Assembly (NCBI GenBank): GCA_963781495.1
Contig: CAWAFX010000001.1
Coordinates: forward strand, 102,450-166,449
Source of the DNA: Mayfieldus sp963781495
Lineage (GTDB): Bacteria > Actinomycetota > Thermoleophilia > Solirubrobacterales > 70-9
DNA length: 64,000 bases
Direction: 5' to 3'
Shown here: in pieces, positions 17,473 through 24,893 of the stretch
Layout: each line of letters begins with the position of its first letter
How positions within the stretch are numbered: position 1 is the stretch's first letter
Made by a program: the position numbers and the translations under genes
The notes under the pieces: model-generated
Told to the model about the DNA's origin: nothing
Databases searched by the model: none
What the model saw: the letters and a program-made list of their open reading frames with translations, nothing else

Positions 17473-17503
17473 CGTGGCTGACCCGGCGGCCCGATCAGCC
17501 ACG
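17473..17503. promoter_or_regulatory. Hairpin across the proA stop codon
   Basis: CGTGGCTGA (17473-17481) and TCAGCCACG (17495-17503) are perfect 9-bp inverted arms around a 13-base loop. On the minus strand the first arm contains the proA TGA, and the hairpin lies just before nadD. It could lower read-through from proA or influence nadD initiation; no U tract is visible. Confidence 0.4.
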
Positions 17504-18760
17504 GGTCTGCCCGTTCCCGCGGGCGATGTACTTGTAGGTGGTCAGCTCGCGCAGGCCGACCGGCCCGCGCGCGTGAAGCTTCTGGGTCGAGTTGCCGATC
17601 TCGGCCCCCATCCCGTACTCGAAGCCGTCGGTGAAGCGGGTCGAGGCGTTGACGTAGACGGCCGCCGCGTCGACGCCCTCGGTGAACTCCGCCGCCGCCT
17701 GATCGCTGGAGGTGACGATCGCCTCCGAGTGGCCGGTGCCGTGACGGTTGATGTGATCGATCGCCTCCTGCTCGGAGTCGACGACCGCCACCGCCATCTT
17801 CATGTCCAGGTACTCGGTGTCCCAGTCCTCGGCCGCGGCCTGGCCGATCGGGGTCCCCCCCGCGTTCTCGCGTGTCCGCTCGTCGCCCACCAGCTCGACG
17901 CCGGCATCGCTCAGGTCGGCCAGGACGGCGGGGAGAAAGGCCGGCGCGGCGGTCGCGTTGACGAGCAGCGTCTCGGCCGAGTTGCAGACCCCGGGACGGT
18001 CGACCTTGGCGTCGTAGGCGATCTTCCGCGCCATCTCGAGGTCGGCGTCGGCGTGGACGTAGACGTGGCAGTTGCCCGCCGCGGCGTAGATCACCGGCAC
18101 CGTGGCGACCTCCTTCAGGGCCGCCTTCAGCCCCTCGCCGCCGCGCGGGATCAGCAGGTCGACCAGATCGTCCTGGGTGGCGAGTTCGAGCAGGTCGCCG
18201 TGATCGCCCCCGGGCAGGATCACGACCCCGTCCTCGGGCAGCCCGGCGTCGGCGAGCGCGTCGCGGACGATCGCCGCCAGGGCGCCGTTCGAGCGCTCGG
18301 CGTAGCTGGAGCCGCGCAGCACGATCGCGTTGCCGCTCTTTATCGTCAGCGCCGCGCAATCGACGGTCACATTCGGGCGCGCTTCGTAGACGACCGCCAC
18401 GACCCCGAGCGGAACCCGTACCCGGCGCAGCTCGATGCCGCTGGCGATCGTGCGGGTCTCGATCTCCTCGCCGACCGGGTCGGGCAGCGCGATGATCTCG
18501 CGCACGCCCTGGGCCATCGCCCGCACCCGCTCCTCGTCGAGGGTGAGGCGGTCGCGCAGCGAGCTGCTGAGCCCGGCGGCGCGGTCGTCGGCGAGGTCGG
18601 CGGCGTTTGCCTCCAGCACCTCGTCGGCACGCTCGTCGAGCAGCTCGGCGGCCCGCGTCAGGGCAGCATTCTTGGCCTCGGTGGAGGCGGTGGCGAGCAG
18701 GCGCGACGCCGCCTTGGCGGCGGCGCAGCTCGCGGCGACGGTTCTGACGGTGGTGGCCAT
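17495..18760 (-). CDS. proA: Gamma-glutamyl phosphate reductase
   Basis: Second step of proline synthesis: NADPH reduction of glutamyl-5-phosphate. The 421-residue length is normal. The catalytic Cys lies in VDRPGVCNSAETLLVN, with the aldehyde-dehydrogenase-like fold upstream (GNAIVLRGSSYAERSN) and HINRHGTGHSEAIVTS near the C-terminus. It follows proB by about 90 bases, with a hairpin in the gap. Confidence 0.97.
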   Translation of the reverse strand: MATTVRTVAASCAAAKAASRLLATASTEAKNAALTRAAELLDERADEVLEANAADLADDRAAGLSSSLRDRLTLDEERVRAMAQGVREIIALPDPVGEEIETRTIASGIELRRVRVPLGVVAVVYEARPNVTVDCAALTIKSGNAIVLRGSSYAERSNGALAAIVRDALADAGLPEDGVVILPGGDHGDLLELATQDDLVDLLIPRGGEGLKAALKEVATVPVIYAAAGNCHVYVHADADLEMARKIAYDAKVDRPGVCNSAETLLVNATAAPAFLPAVLADLSDAGVELVGDERTRENAGGTPIGQAAAEDWDTEYLDMKMAVAVVDSEQEAIDHINRHGTGHSEAIVTSSDQAAAEFTEGVDAAAVYVNASTRFTDGFEYGMGAEIGNSTQKLHARGPVGLRELTTYKYIARGNGQTRG

Positions 18761-18803
18761 CGCAGAGAGGGTAGCCGCGAAACGAAGTGGAGCGGCAGAT
18801 GCA

Positions 18804-18826
18804 ATGTCAGGCGGCCGTAGGCCGCC
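18804..18826 (-). terminator. Hairpin between proB and proA followed by TGACAT
   Basis: On the minus strand, GGCGGCC-TAC-GGCCGCC is a perfect 7-bp stem starting 23 bases after the proB stop and followed directly by TGACAT. The string GCCGCCTGACAT and the preceding TGCGGCGGC are shared with the rpsT 3' hairpin. Either a partial terminator inside the proBA unit or a small dispersed repeat. Confidence 0.4.
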
Positions 18827-18848
18827 GCAAGTAATTCATGAACCCGAG

Positions 18849-19937
18849 CTACGCGAGAACGAAGTTGTCGCGGTGCACGGCCTCCTCGGCCGCGTGCGGC
18901 ATCAGCTCGCGGACCTGGCTGCTGTTCAGACCCTGGATCCGGCGCATCTCCTGGGCCGAGTAGTTGCTGATCCCCTTGCCGACCACCTCGCCGTCGACGA
19001 CGACCTCGACCGCCTCGCCGGCTTCGAAGCTGCCCTGCACGTCGGTGATCCCGACCGGCAGCAGGCTGCTGCCGCTCTCGCGCAGCACCCGGGCCGCGCC
19101 GGCGTCGACTCCGAGCTGCCCGCGGGCGGGCTTTGCGTAGCGAAGCCAGAGCTTGAAGCTCGAGGTCCGGGTCGGCTTGGCGGGGAACTGCGTTCCCACC
19201 CGCTCCCCGGCGGCGGCGGCGGACAGGGTGCCGGCGGCGGTGCCGTCGCAGATCACCGCCCGGATCCCCGACTCGCTTCCCATCTCGGCCGCGGCGACCT
19301 TGCTGCGCATGCCCCCGAGGCCGAAGGGCGATGTGCCGTCGCCGATCTCGTAGCCGCGCAGCTCGGCGAAGTCGGCAACCTCGGAGACCAGCTCGGCGGA
19401 GGGATCGCGGCGCGGGTCGGCGCTGTGCAGTCCCTCGATGTCGGTCAGCAGGACGAGCAGCCGCGCGTCGAGCAGGATCGCGACCTGGGCCGAGAGGAAG
19501 TCGTTGTCGCCGAAGCTGATCTCGTCGGTGGCGGTGGTGTCGTTCTCGTTCACCACCGGCACCACCCCCCAGTCGAGCAGCCGCCGCAGGGTCTGGCGGG
19601 CATTGAGGTAGTTGGTCCGGGCGGCGACGTCCGACGCGGTCAGCAGCACCTGCGCCGAGCGCACCCCCTGCTCGGCCAGGCGCCGTTCGTAGGCGCGGAA
19701 GAGATCGCCCTGCCCGACCGCCGACGCGGCCTGCAGCTCGTCCATCGCCCGCGGGCGCTGACCGAGCTCGAGCAGCCGCATGCCGCGGGCGATCGCCCCC
19801 GAGGTGACCATCACGACCTGCTCGCCGTCCTTCTCGAGCTGCGCGACCTGGGCGCAGACGCGGTCGAGGACGTCGCTGCGCAGCTCGCCGTCCTCGGCGG
19901 CGACGATCGAAGAGCCCAGTTTCACGACCACCGTCAT
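18849..19937 (-). CDS. proB: Glutamate 5-kinase
   Basis: First step of proline synthesis. From ATG 19937 (MTVVVKLGSSIVAAEDGELR) it is 362 residues. The amino-acid-kinase domain shows VVMVTSGAIARGM, PVVNENDTTATDEISFGDND and GTSPFGLGGMRSKVAAAEM. A C-terminal PUA domain follows (KPARGQLGVDAGAARVLRE ...), as in most bacterial ProB. Feedback inhibition by proline is usual for the family. Confidence 0.97.
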   Translation of the reverse strand: MTVVVKLGSSIVAAEDGELRSDVLDRVCAQVAQLEKDGEQVVMVTSGAIARGMRLLELGQRPRAMDELQAASAVGQGDLFRAYERRLAEQGVRSAQVLLTASDVAARTNYLNARQTLRRLLDWGVVPVVNENDTTATDEISFGDNDFLSAQVAILLDARLLVLLTDIEGLHSADPRRDPSAELVSEVADFAELRGYEIGDGTSPFGLGGMRSKVAAAEMGSESGIRAVICDGTAAGTLSAAAAGERVGTQFPAKPTRTSSFKLWLRYAKPARGQLGVDAGAARVLRESGSSLLPVGITDVQGSFEAGEAVEVVVDGEVVGKGISNYSAQEMRRIQGLNSSQVRELMPHAAEEAVHRDNFVLA

Positions 19938-19963
19938 GGCGCTGAGTATGGCGGTGAGCCGGG

Positions 19964-20872
19964 CTAGTTTCCGCCACGATCCGGGTCGGCGGCCAGTTGC
20001 CCGAGATGGGCCAGCTTGTCCGGATTGACGACCGAGCGCACCGCCTGGATCCTGCCGTCGGCGATCTCGAGCGAAAAGACGTTGATCACCCTCCCCTCGG
20101 AGTCGACCCCGAGCGCCCCGGGCTGTCCGTTGACCTCGGCTGGGCGCAGCCTGTATCCGGCGATCCGCTTGCCCGCCCGCACCCAGGCCAGGAGTGTGCG
20201 CGCGACCCGGAGGCTGCCGTGCAGGGCCCGCGCCAGAGCCGGTGCCTTGCCGCCGCCGTCGCCCTGCAGCACGACGTCGTCGGCGAGCAGCGATTGCAGG
20301 CCCTCGAGATCGCCCTCCTGGGCGGCGGCGAAGAAGCGCCGCGCGAGCTCGTCGCGCTGCTCGCGCGAGGCTTCGAAGCGCGGCCTTCCCTCCTCGACCT
20401 TGCCCCTCGCGCGGGTCGCGAGCTGGCGGGCGTTGGCTTCGTTGACGTCGATGATCGCGGCGATCTCGCCGTAGGGGTAGTCGAAGACGTCGTGGAGCAG
20501 GAAGACGGCGCGCTGCTCTGGCGAAAGACTCTCCAGCAAGACCAGGAACGCGGTCGAGAGCGAGTCGGCCATCTCGGCGCTTGCGGCAGGACCAGTGTCG
20601 GGATCGGTCAGCAATGGCTCCGGCAGCCAATCGCCGATATAGGTCTCGCGCCGTACGCGGGCGGAACGCAGGTGGTCGATCGCCAGCCGGGTGACCACGG
20701 TTGCGAGGAAGGACCGCGGCGAGGCGATCTGCTCACCCTCCTTTTCGGCCTGATGGAGGCGGAGGAGCGCCTCCTGGACGACGTCCTCGGCCTCGCCGAC
20801 ACCGCCGAGCATCCGGTAGGCGATCGCGAAGCCGCTCCGCCGCAGCTCCTCGATTGCCTCCGGATCGGCCAT
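19964..20872 (-). CDS. ECF41-type RNA polymerase sigma factor
   Basis: 302 residues: sigma-2 (FAIAYRMLGGVGEAEDVVQE), sigma-4 (LSPEQRAVFLLHDVFDYPYG and the following helix-turn-helix), then a SnoaL-like C-terminal domain. Two hallmark ECF41 motifs in that extension are intact: DGGGK and NPDKL. In studied ECF41 factors the extension replaces a separate anti-sigma and modulates activity, and the target is usually an adjacent oxidoreductase. Here that neighbour is the broken epimerase gene, whose stop lies four bases upstream of this start. Confidence 0.93.
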   Translation of the reverse strand: MADPEAIEELRRSGFAIAYRMLGGVGEAEDVVQEALLRLHQAEKEGEQIASPRSFLATVVTRLAIDHLRSARVRRETYIGDWLPEPLLTDPDTGPAASAEMADSLSTAFLVLLESLSPEQRAVFLLHDVFDYPYGEIAAIIDVNEANARQLATRARGKVEEGRPRFEASREQRDELARRFFAAAQEGDLEGLQSLLADDVVLQGDGGGKAPALARALHGSLRVARTLLAWVRAGKRIAGYRLRPAEVNGQPGALGVDSEGRVINVFSLEIADGRIQAVRSVVNPDKLAHLGQLAADPDRGGN

Positions 20873-20875
20873 CGC

Positions 20876-21824
20876 TCAGCGCAGGCCTTCGACAAATCCC
20901 TGACGCCAACTCGCAAAGCGGGGCTGCCAGCCCAACTCCCGCTTCGCCTTCGTATTCGATGCCCCACGCACCTCGGTCATCATGACGACACCGGCCTTAC
21001 CGGCGAGCAGGCGCGCCAGCCAGGCCGGAACGTGCCGGGGAGGTTTGGCGTCGACCGCGGCGGCCACGGCCGGCAGCCACTCCGAGACCGGCGCCGGCTC
21101 GTCGTCGACAACGTTGTAGATACCGCGCCCGGCGCCCTCGACCACGGCAACGGTGGCCGCCGCGGCGTCGGCGATCTGGACGAACGACCAAAAGCCGCCC
21201 GCATCACCGACGAGCGGGAACTTGCGCCGGCGCAGCGCCTCGACCATCTCTCCATCCGGCTCCAGCGCCAACGAGGTTCCAGGTCCGTAGAAACCTCCGT
21301 AGCGCAGGACGACCCCCTCGGTCCAATCTGCTTCGCGTCACGACGCGCTCCACGTAGCGGATCGCGTCGAGCGTCGAGCGCATCGCCGCCGGTGGATCGG
21401 GATCGAGGGGGTCGGTCTCGGTCTTGACCATCCCGCCGCTGCGGGCGAAGGGCCAGCCCGCATAGCTCTGGGCGACGACGCGCCTGGCTCCAACCGCACG
21501 AGCAGCGGCCAGGAGGTGATCGGTGCCCTCGGTGCGGAGCCGGTTGGTGGGCGCGAAGGCGCGCTCGATGTGGCGGAAGTCGGGCGAACCGGGCATCGCC
21601 GTGAGCTGATGCACGACGACCTCGGGGTCGGCCTCGGCAACGGCGCGGCCGACTGCATCGGGGTCGAGCGCGTCGGCGACGGCGGGCTCGGCGCCCAGAT
21701 CCCGGATCAGATCTCGCTTCGACTCCGAACGGGTCATTCCCACCACCCGGTGGCCCTTGGCGACCAGCTGCGGGACAAGCTGCTTTCCAAGCGCTCCAGT
21801 GGCGCCGGCGACGAAAATCCTCAT
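20876..21824 (-). pseudogene. Frameshifted NAD(P)-dependent epimerase/oxidoreductase
   Basis: An atypical short-chain dehydrogenase/epimerase-like protein: MRIFVAGATGALGKQLVPQL (Rossmann GxxGxxG) starts at ATG 21824, with an AAGGAG Shine-Dalgarno 5-10 bases before it. The frame is good to about 21336, then shifts. Removing one base near 21335 (minus-strand ACGCGAA to ACGGAA) restores VVTEADWTEG, continuing into VVLRYGGFYGPGTSLALEPD and the rest to the stop at 20876. So a single inserted base breaks an otherwise intact gene of about 315 residues. It may be a real recent mutation or a sequencing error. Confidence 0.85.
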
Positions 21825-21882
21825 GCTGACTCCTTTCTCGTCGTTCACCTCTAAGACGAGATAGCGGGGTCAGCCGTGACAG

Positions 21883-22308
21883 CTAATCGGCGTCGAGTGC
21901 TTCGCGGACCAGCGCCGCGTCGTGCTCGTAGCTGAGCTGGCGCTGGGCATCCTCGGCGTCCAGCCAGCGCAGCTCGTCGACTTCGCTTCCGGGCTCGAAG
22001 CCGCCTCCGGTCGGCCGCATCAGCCAGTAGCGGACCAGCTTCGTGCGCCCCTTGCGGTCGCGGTAGCTGACCGGGCTCAGCTCCGGCCCCAGCTCGGCTT
22101 CCATCCCGGTCTCCTCCCTGACCTCACGCAGCGCCGCCTGCTCGAAGTTCTCATCGCCGTCGAGCTTTCCCTTCGGCAGCGACCAGTCCCCGTACTTGGG
22201 GCGGTGGATCACCGCGACCTCGATCCGGCCGGCTCCCTGGCGCAGCAGGACCCCTCCGGCCGCACGCACTTCGGGGTCGTCGTTGGAGTCCAGATCGGTG
22301 CGTGACAT
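21883..22308 (-). CDS. Nudix hydrolase
   Basis: 141 residues, one Nudix domain. The Nudix box is complete: GKLDGDENFEQAALREVREE followed by TGME, with the catalytic REVREET. The RAAGGVLLRQG start and the SLPKGKL stretch suggest a MutT-like or ADP-ribose/diadenosine phosphohydrolase; the substrate cannot be told. It is co-directional with obgE, 27 bases downstream. Confidence 0.92.
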   Translation of the reverse strand: MSRTDLDSNDDPEVRAAGGVLLRQGAGRIEVAVIHRPKYGDWSLPKGKLDGDENFEQAALREVREETGMEAELGPELSPVSYRDRKGRTKLVRYWLMRPTGGGFEPGSEVDELRWLDAEDAQRQLSYEHDAALVREALDAD

Positions 22309-22335
22309 TGCTGCCGATAGGTTCGCGGGAGGCGG

Positions 22336-23634
22336 CTAATTACCTGGGTAAAGCTCGAACTCGTGCCCGCCGATCCGCACCTCGTCGCCGGGCTCGAAGC
22401 CGGCGTCGCGCAGGGCGGCCAGGACCCCCATCTCAGCCAGCCGCTGCTCCAGGTAGGCGAGCGCCTCGGCGTTGGCGAGGTCGTGGCGCTCGAAGAGCAC
22501 CTCCACCCCGCGCCCCTCGACCCGGTAGGCGCCCTCGTCCTCGCGCTCGATCCGGTAGCCGCCCTCGCCCGCCGGGCGGTAGACGCGATGCTCGGCCTCG
22601 AAGCCGGGGGCGGCCGCCTGCGGCGCCGCCGTCGCTTCGACTGCGCGCTGCGGGATCAGGGTCAGGACCGCCGCCCGCAGCTCCCCGAGGCCCTCGCCGG
22701 TGGCCGACGAGACGGCCAGCACCCCGGTGACCCGGTCTCCGAGCCGGTCCGCCCACTGGCGCCGCATCTGCTCGGCCTCGGAGGCCGGGACCAGATCGCG
22801 CTTCGAGAGCACGACCAGCTCCGGCAGCTGCGAGAGGCCGGCGCCGTAGGAGTCCAATTCGGCCCGCACCGCTTCGTAGTTGGCCTCCGGATCACCCTCC
22901 ACGGGCGCGACCTCGACCAGGTGCAGCAGCATCGCGCAGCGCTCGACATGGGCGAGGAACTCGTGCCCGAGCCCGGCCCCGGCGGCCGCCCCCTCGATCA
23001 GCCCGGGGATGTCGGCCAGGACGACCTGGCGGTCGTCGCCGTCGATCGTCCCCAGCACCGGCTCGACGGTCGTGAAGGGATAGTCGGCGACCTTCGGGGC
23101 GGCCCGGGTGAGCCGGCCGAGCAGCGAGGACTTGCCGGCGTTCGGCAGCCCGACCAGCCCGGCGTCGGCGAGCAGCTTCAGCCGCAGCTCGATCCAACCC
23201 TTCTCGCCGGCCGTGCCGCGCTCGGCAAAGCGCGGCGTCTGCCGGGTCGATGTCGCGAAGCGCTTGTTGCCGTGACCGCCCCGCCCTCCCCGGGCGACGA
23301 CCGCCCGCTGGCCCTCGGCCACGAGGTCGATCTGGCTGCCGTCGCTGGCGTTCGCCTGGGTGCCCGGCGGAACGCGGACGATCGCGTCCTCCCCGCGCGC
23401 CCCGTGCCGGTCCTTGCCCTGGCCGTGGCGGCCGCGCTGGGCGCGCACATGGGCTTGGCGTCGCAGCGACACCAGGTCGCGCAGCGATGGATCGCAGACC
23501 AGGACCACGTCGCCTCCGTGGCCGCCGTCGCCGCCGTCGGGGCCGCCCTTGGGCACGTGGGCTTCGCGGCGGAAGCTGACGCAGCCGTTGCCGCCGCCCC
23601 CGGCCTCGACCTGGATTCTGGCGCGGTCGTACAT
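22336..23634 (-). CDS. obgE: Obg family GTPase (CgtA)
   Basis: An essential GTPase linked to 50S assembly and the stringent response. From ATG 23634 it is 432 residues: a Gly-rich Obg fold (residues 2-156, AGGGGNGCVSFRREAHVPKG), then the G domain with GLPNAGKSSLLG (P-loop), YPFTTVEP (switch I), DIPGLIEG (G3), SKRD (G4) and SSATGEG (G5), then a C-terminal OCT domain. It lies in the usual place after rpmA, here separated by one opposite-strand VOC gene. Confidence 0.97.
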   Translation of the reverse strand: MYDRARIQVEAGGGGNGCVSFRREAHVPKGGPDGGDGGHGGDVVLVCDPSLRDLVSLRRQAHVRAQRGRHGQGKDRHGARGEDAIVRVPPGTQANASDGSQIDLVAEGQRAVVARGGRGGHGNKRFATSTRQTPRFAERGTAGEKGWIELRLKLLADAGLVGLPNAGKSSLLGRLTRAAPKVADYPFTTVEPVLGTIDGDDRQVVLADIPGLIEGAAAGAGLGHEFLAHVERCAMLLHLVEVAPVEGDPEANYEAVRAELDSYGAGLSQLPELVVLSKRDLVPASEAEQMRRQWADRLGDRVTGVLAVSSATGEGLGELRAAVLTLIPQRAVEATAAPQAAAPGFEAEHRVYRPAGEGGYRIEREDEGAYRVEGRGVEVLFERHDLANAEALAYLEQRLAEMGVLAALRDAGFEPGDEVRIGGHEFELYPGN

Positions 23635-23718
23635 TGGCGAAAGGTTGACAAGTGTTGATGGGCGGCGACACGAAGTGTCGACGCACTGGCTGGTCAGGCC
23701 CCGGAGGGGCCGCAATTG

Positions 23719-24108
23719 ATGTTTCAGTCCCTCGACTTCGTCTACATGCCAAGCGCCGATCCGGCGGCGGACGTCCGCCACTTCGAGCAGGCCTTCGGAG
23801 CCGAGATCGTGTTCACGATCGAGCGCTTCGGGACCCGCGTGGCGATGGTCGAGCTCGGCTCCGGCGGTCCGCCGCTGCTGTTCGCGGCCCACCTCGAGGG
23901 CGAGCGCCCGATCCTCGTCTACCGGGTTAACGATCTCGATTCGGCCGCCGCGCTATTACGCGAGCGCGGTTGCGCCGTCAGCGAGGAGTTCGGGATTCCC
24001 CCCGGACCGATCCGCAACGTCGACACGCCGGGCGGCAATCGGATCGCGGTCTACGAGCTGACCCGGCCCGAGCGCCTGCAGTCGATCGCCGGGCGCCGCG
24101 ACTTCTAG
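23719..24108 (+). CDS. Single-domain VOC protein
   Basis: 129 residues from ATG 23719, with a GGAGGGG Shine-Dalgarno about 10 bases upstream. It shows the VOC betaalphabetabetabeta pattern: FQSLDFVYMPSADPAADVRH, FEQAFGAEIVFTIERFGTR and a C-terminal NRIAVYEL. It is inserted on the plus strand between obgE and rpmA, which are usually adjacent. Function unknown. Confidence 0.8.
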   Translation: MFQSLDFVYMPSADPAADVRHFEQAFGAEIVFTIERFGTRVAMVELGSGGPPLLFAAHLEGERPILVYRVNDLDSAAALLRERGCAVSEEFGIPPGPIRNVDTPGGNRIAVYELTRPERLQSIAGRRDF

Positions 24109-24127
24109 GCCCGGCGAGGAGCTGGCG

Positions 24128-24379
24128 CTACTCGCCGTCGACCGAGACCAGCTTGCCCTTGCCCTTGGGGCGGAACTGGACCACGCCGGGGCGGGTGGCG
24201 AAGATCGTGTGGTCGCGCCCGAGGCCGGTGCCGTCTCCGGGCCGGAAGCGAGTTCCGCGCTGGCGCACGATGATCTCGCCGCCGGAGACCTTCTGGCCGG
24301 CGAAGATCTTGACGCCGAGCATCTTCGGGTTCGAGTCACGGCCGTTGCGGCTCGAGCCGAGGCCTTTCTTATGAGCCAC
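24128..24379 (-). CDS. rpmA: 50S ribosomal protein L27
   Basis: 83 residues with the standard start MAHKKGLGSSRNGRDSNPKM, whose N-terminus reaches the peptidyl-transferase centre, followed by GEIIVRQRGTRFRPGDGTGL. No cleavable N-terminal extension is present. Its start overlaps the rplU end by 11 bases. Confidence 0.98.
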   Translation of the reverse strand: MAHKKGLGSSRNGRDSNPKMLGVKIFAGQKVSGGEIIVRQRGTRFRPGDGTGLGRDHTIFATRPGVVQFRPKGKGKLVSVDGE

Positions 24380-24881
24380 TGGAGCCCTCCTTCTTGCGGG
24401 TCGCGGGCTTGCGGGTCGCCGGCTTCTTGGCGGCGGGCTTCTTTGCGGCGGGCTTCTTCGCCGCCGGCTTGCGGGTCGCGGGCTTGCGGGTCGCCGGCTT
24501 GGCCGCGGTCTCGGCCTTGGCCTCCGCCTTCGGCTCCGCCTTTGGCTGCGGCTTGCGCGCCGCGGGCTTGCGGGTGAGCTGCTTCAGGTCGGTGATCTCG
24601 ACCCGGGTCAGCTCCGAGCGGTGCCCCGCCCGGCGCCGGTAGCCCTTCTTGGCCTTGTACTTGAAGATCCTGATCTTCGGGCCACGCAGGTGCTCGGCCA
24701 CCGTCGCCTCGACCTTGACCTTCTCCAGCTCGGCCTTGTCGGTGACCACCTCGCCGTCGCGGAACATCACCGCCCGCAGGTCGACCACGTCCCCCTCCTT
24801 CGCGGGCAGGCGGTCGAGGAGCAGGGACTCGCCCTTCTCGACCTTGTACTGCTTGCCTCCGCTTTCGACGATCGCGTACAT
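24369..24881 (-). CDS. rplU: 50S ribosomal protein L21 with Lys/Pro/Ala-rich tail
   Basis: The first ~105 residues are L21 (MYAIVESGGKQYKVEKGESL ... KKGYRRRAGHRSELTRVEIT). A C-terminal tail of about 60 residues follows, made of short repeats such as KPAAKKPAAKKPAAKKPATR. Normal L21 ends near residue 103. The repeats resemble histone-H1-like tails on some actinobacterial proteins and may bind RNA or be disordered. It is between rne and rpmA. Confidence 0.95.
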   Translation of the reverse strand: MYAIVESGGKQYKVEKGESLLLDRLPAKEGDVVDLRAVMFRDGEVVTDKAELEKVKVEATVAEHLRGPKIRIFKYKAKKGYRRRAGHRSELTRVEITDLKQLTRKPAARKPQPKAEPKAEAKAETAAKPATRKPATRKPAAKKPAAKKPAAKKPATRKPATRKKEGSSGS

Positions 24882-24893
24882 GGGGGTATCTCC

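Noticed and set aside
24394..24500. CRISPR-like array
   Set aside because: The repeats are short in-frame codon blocks coding the L21 tail, without unique spacers.
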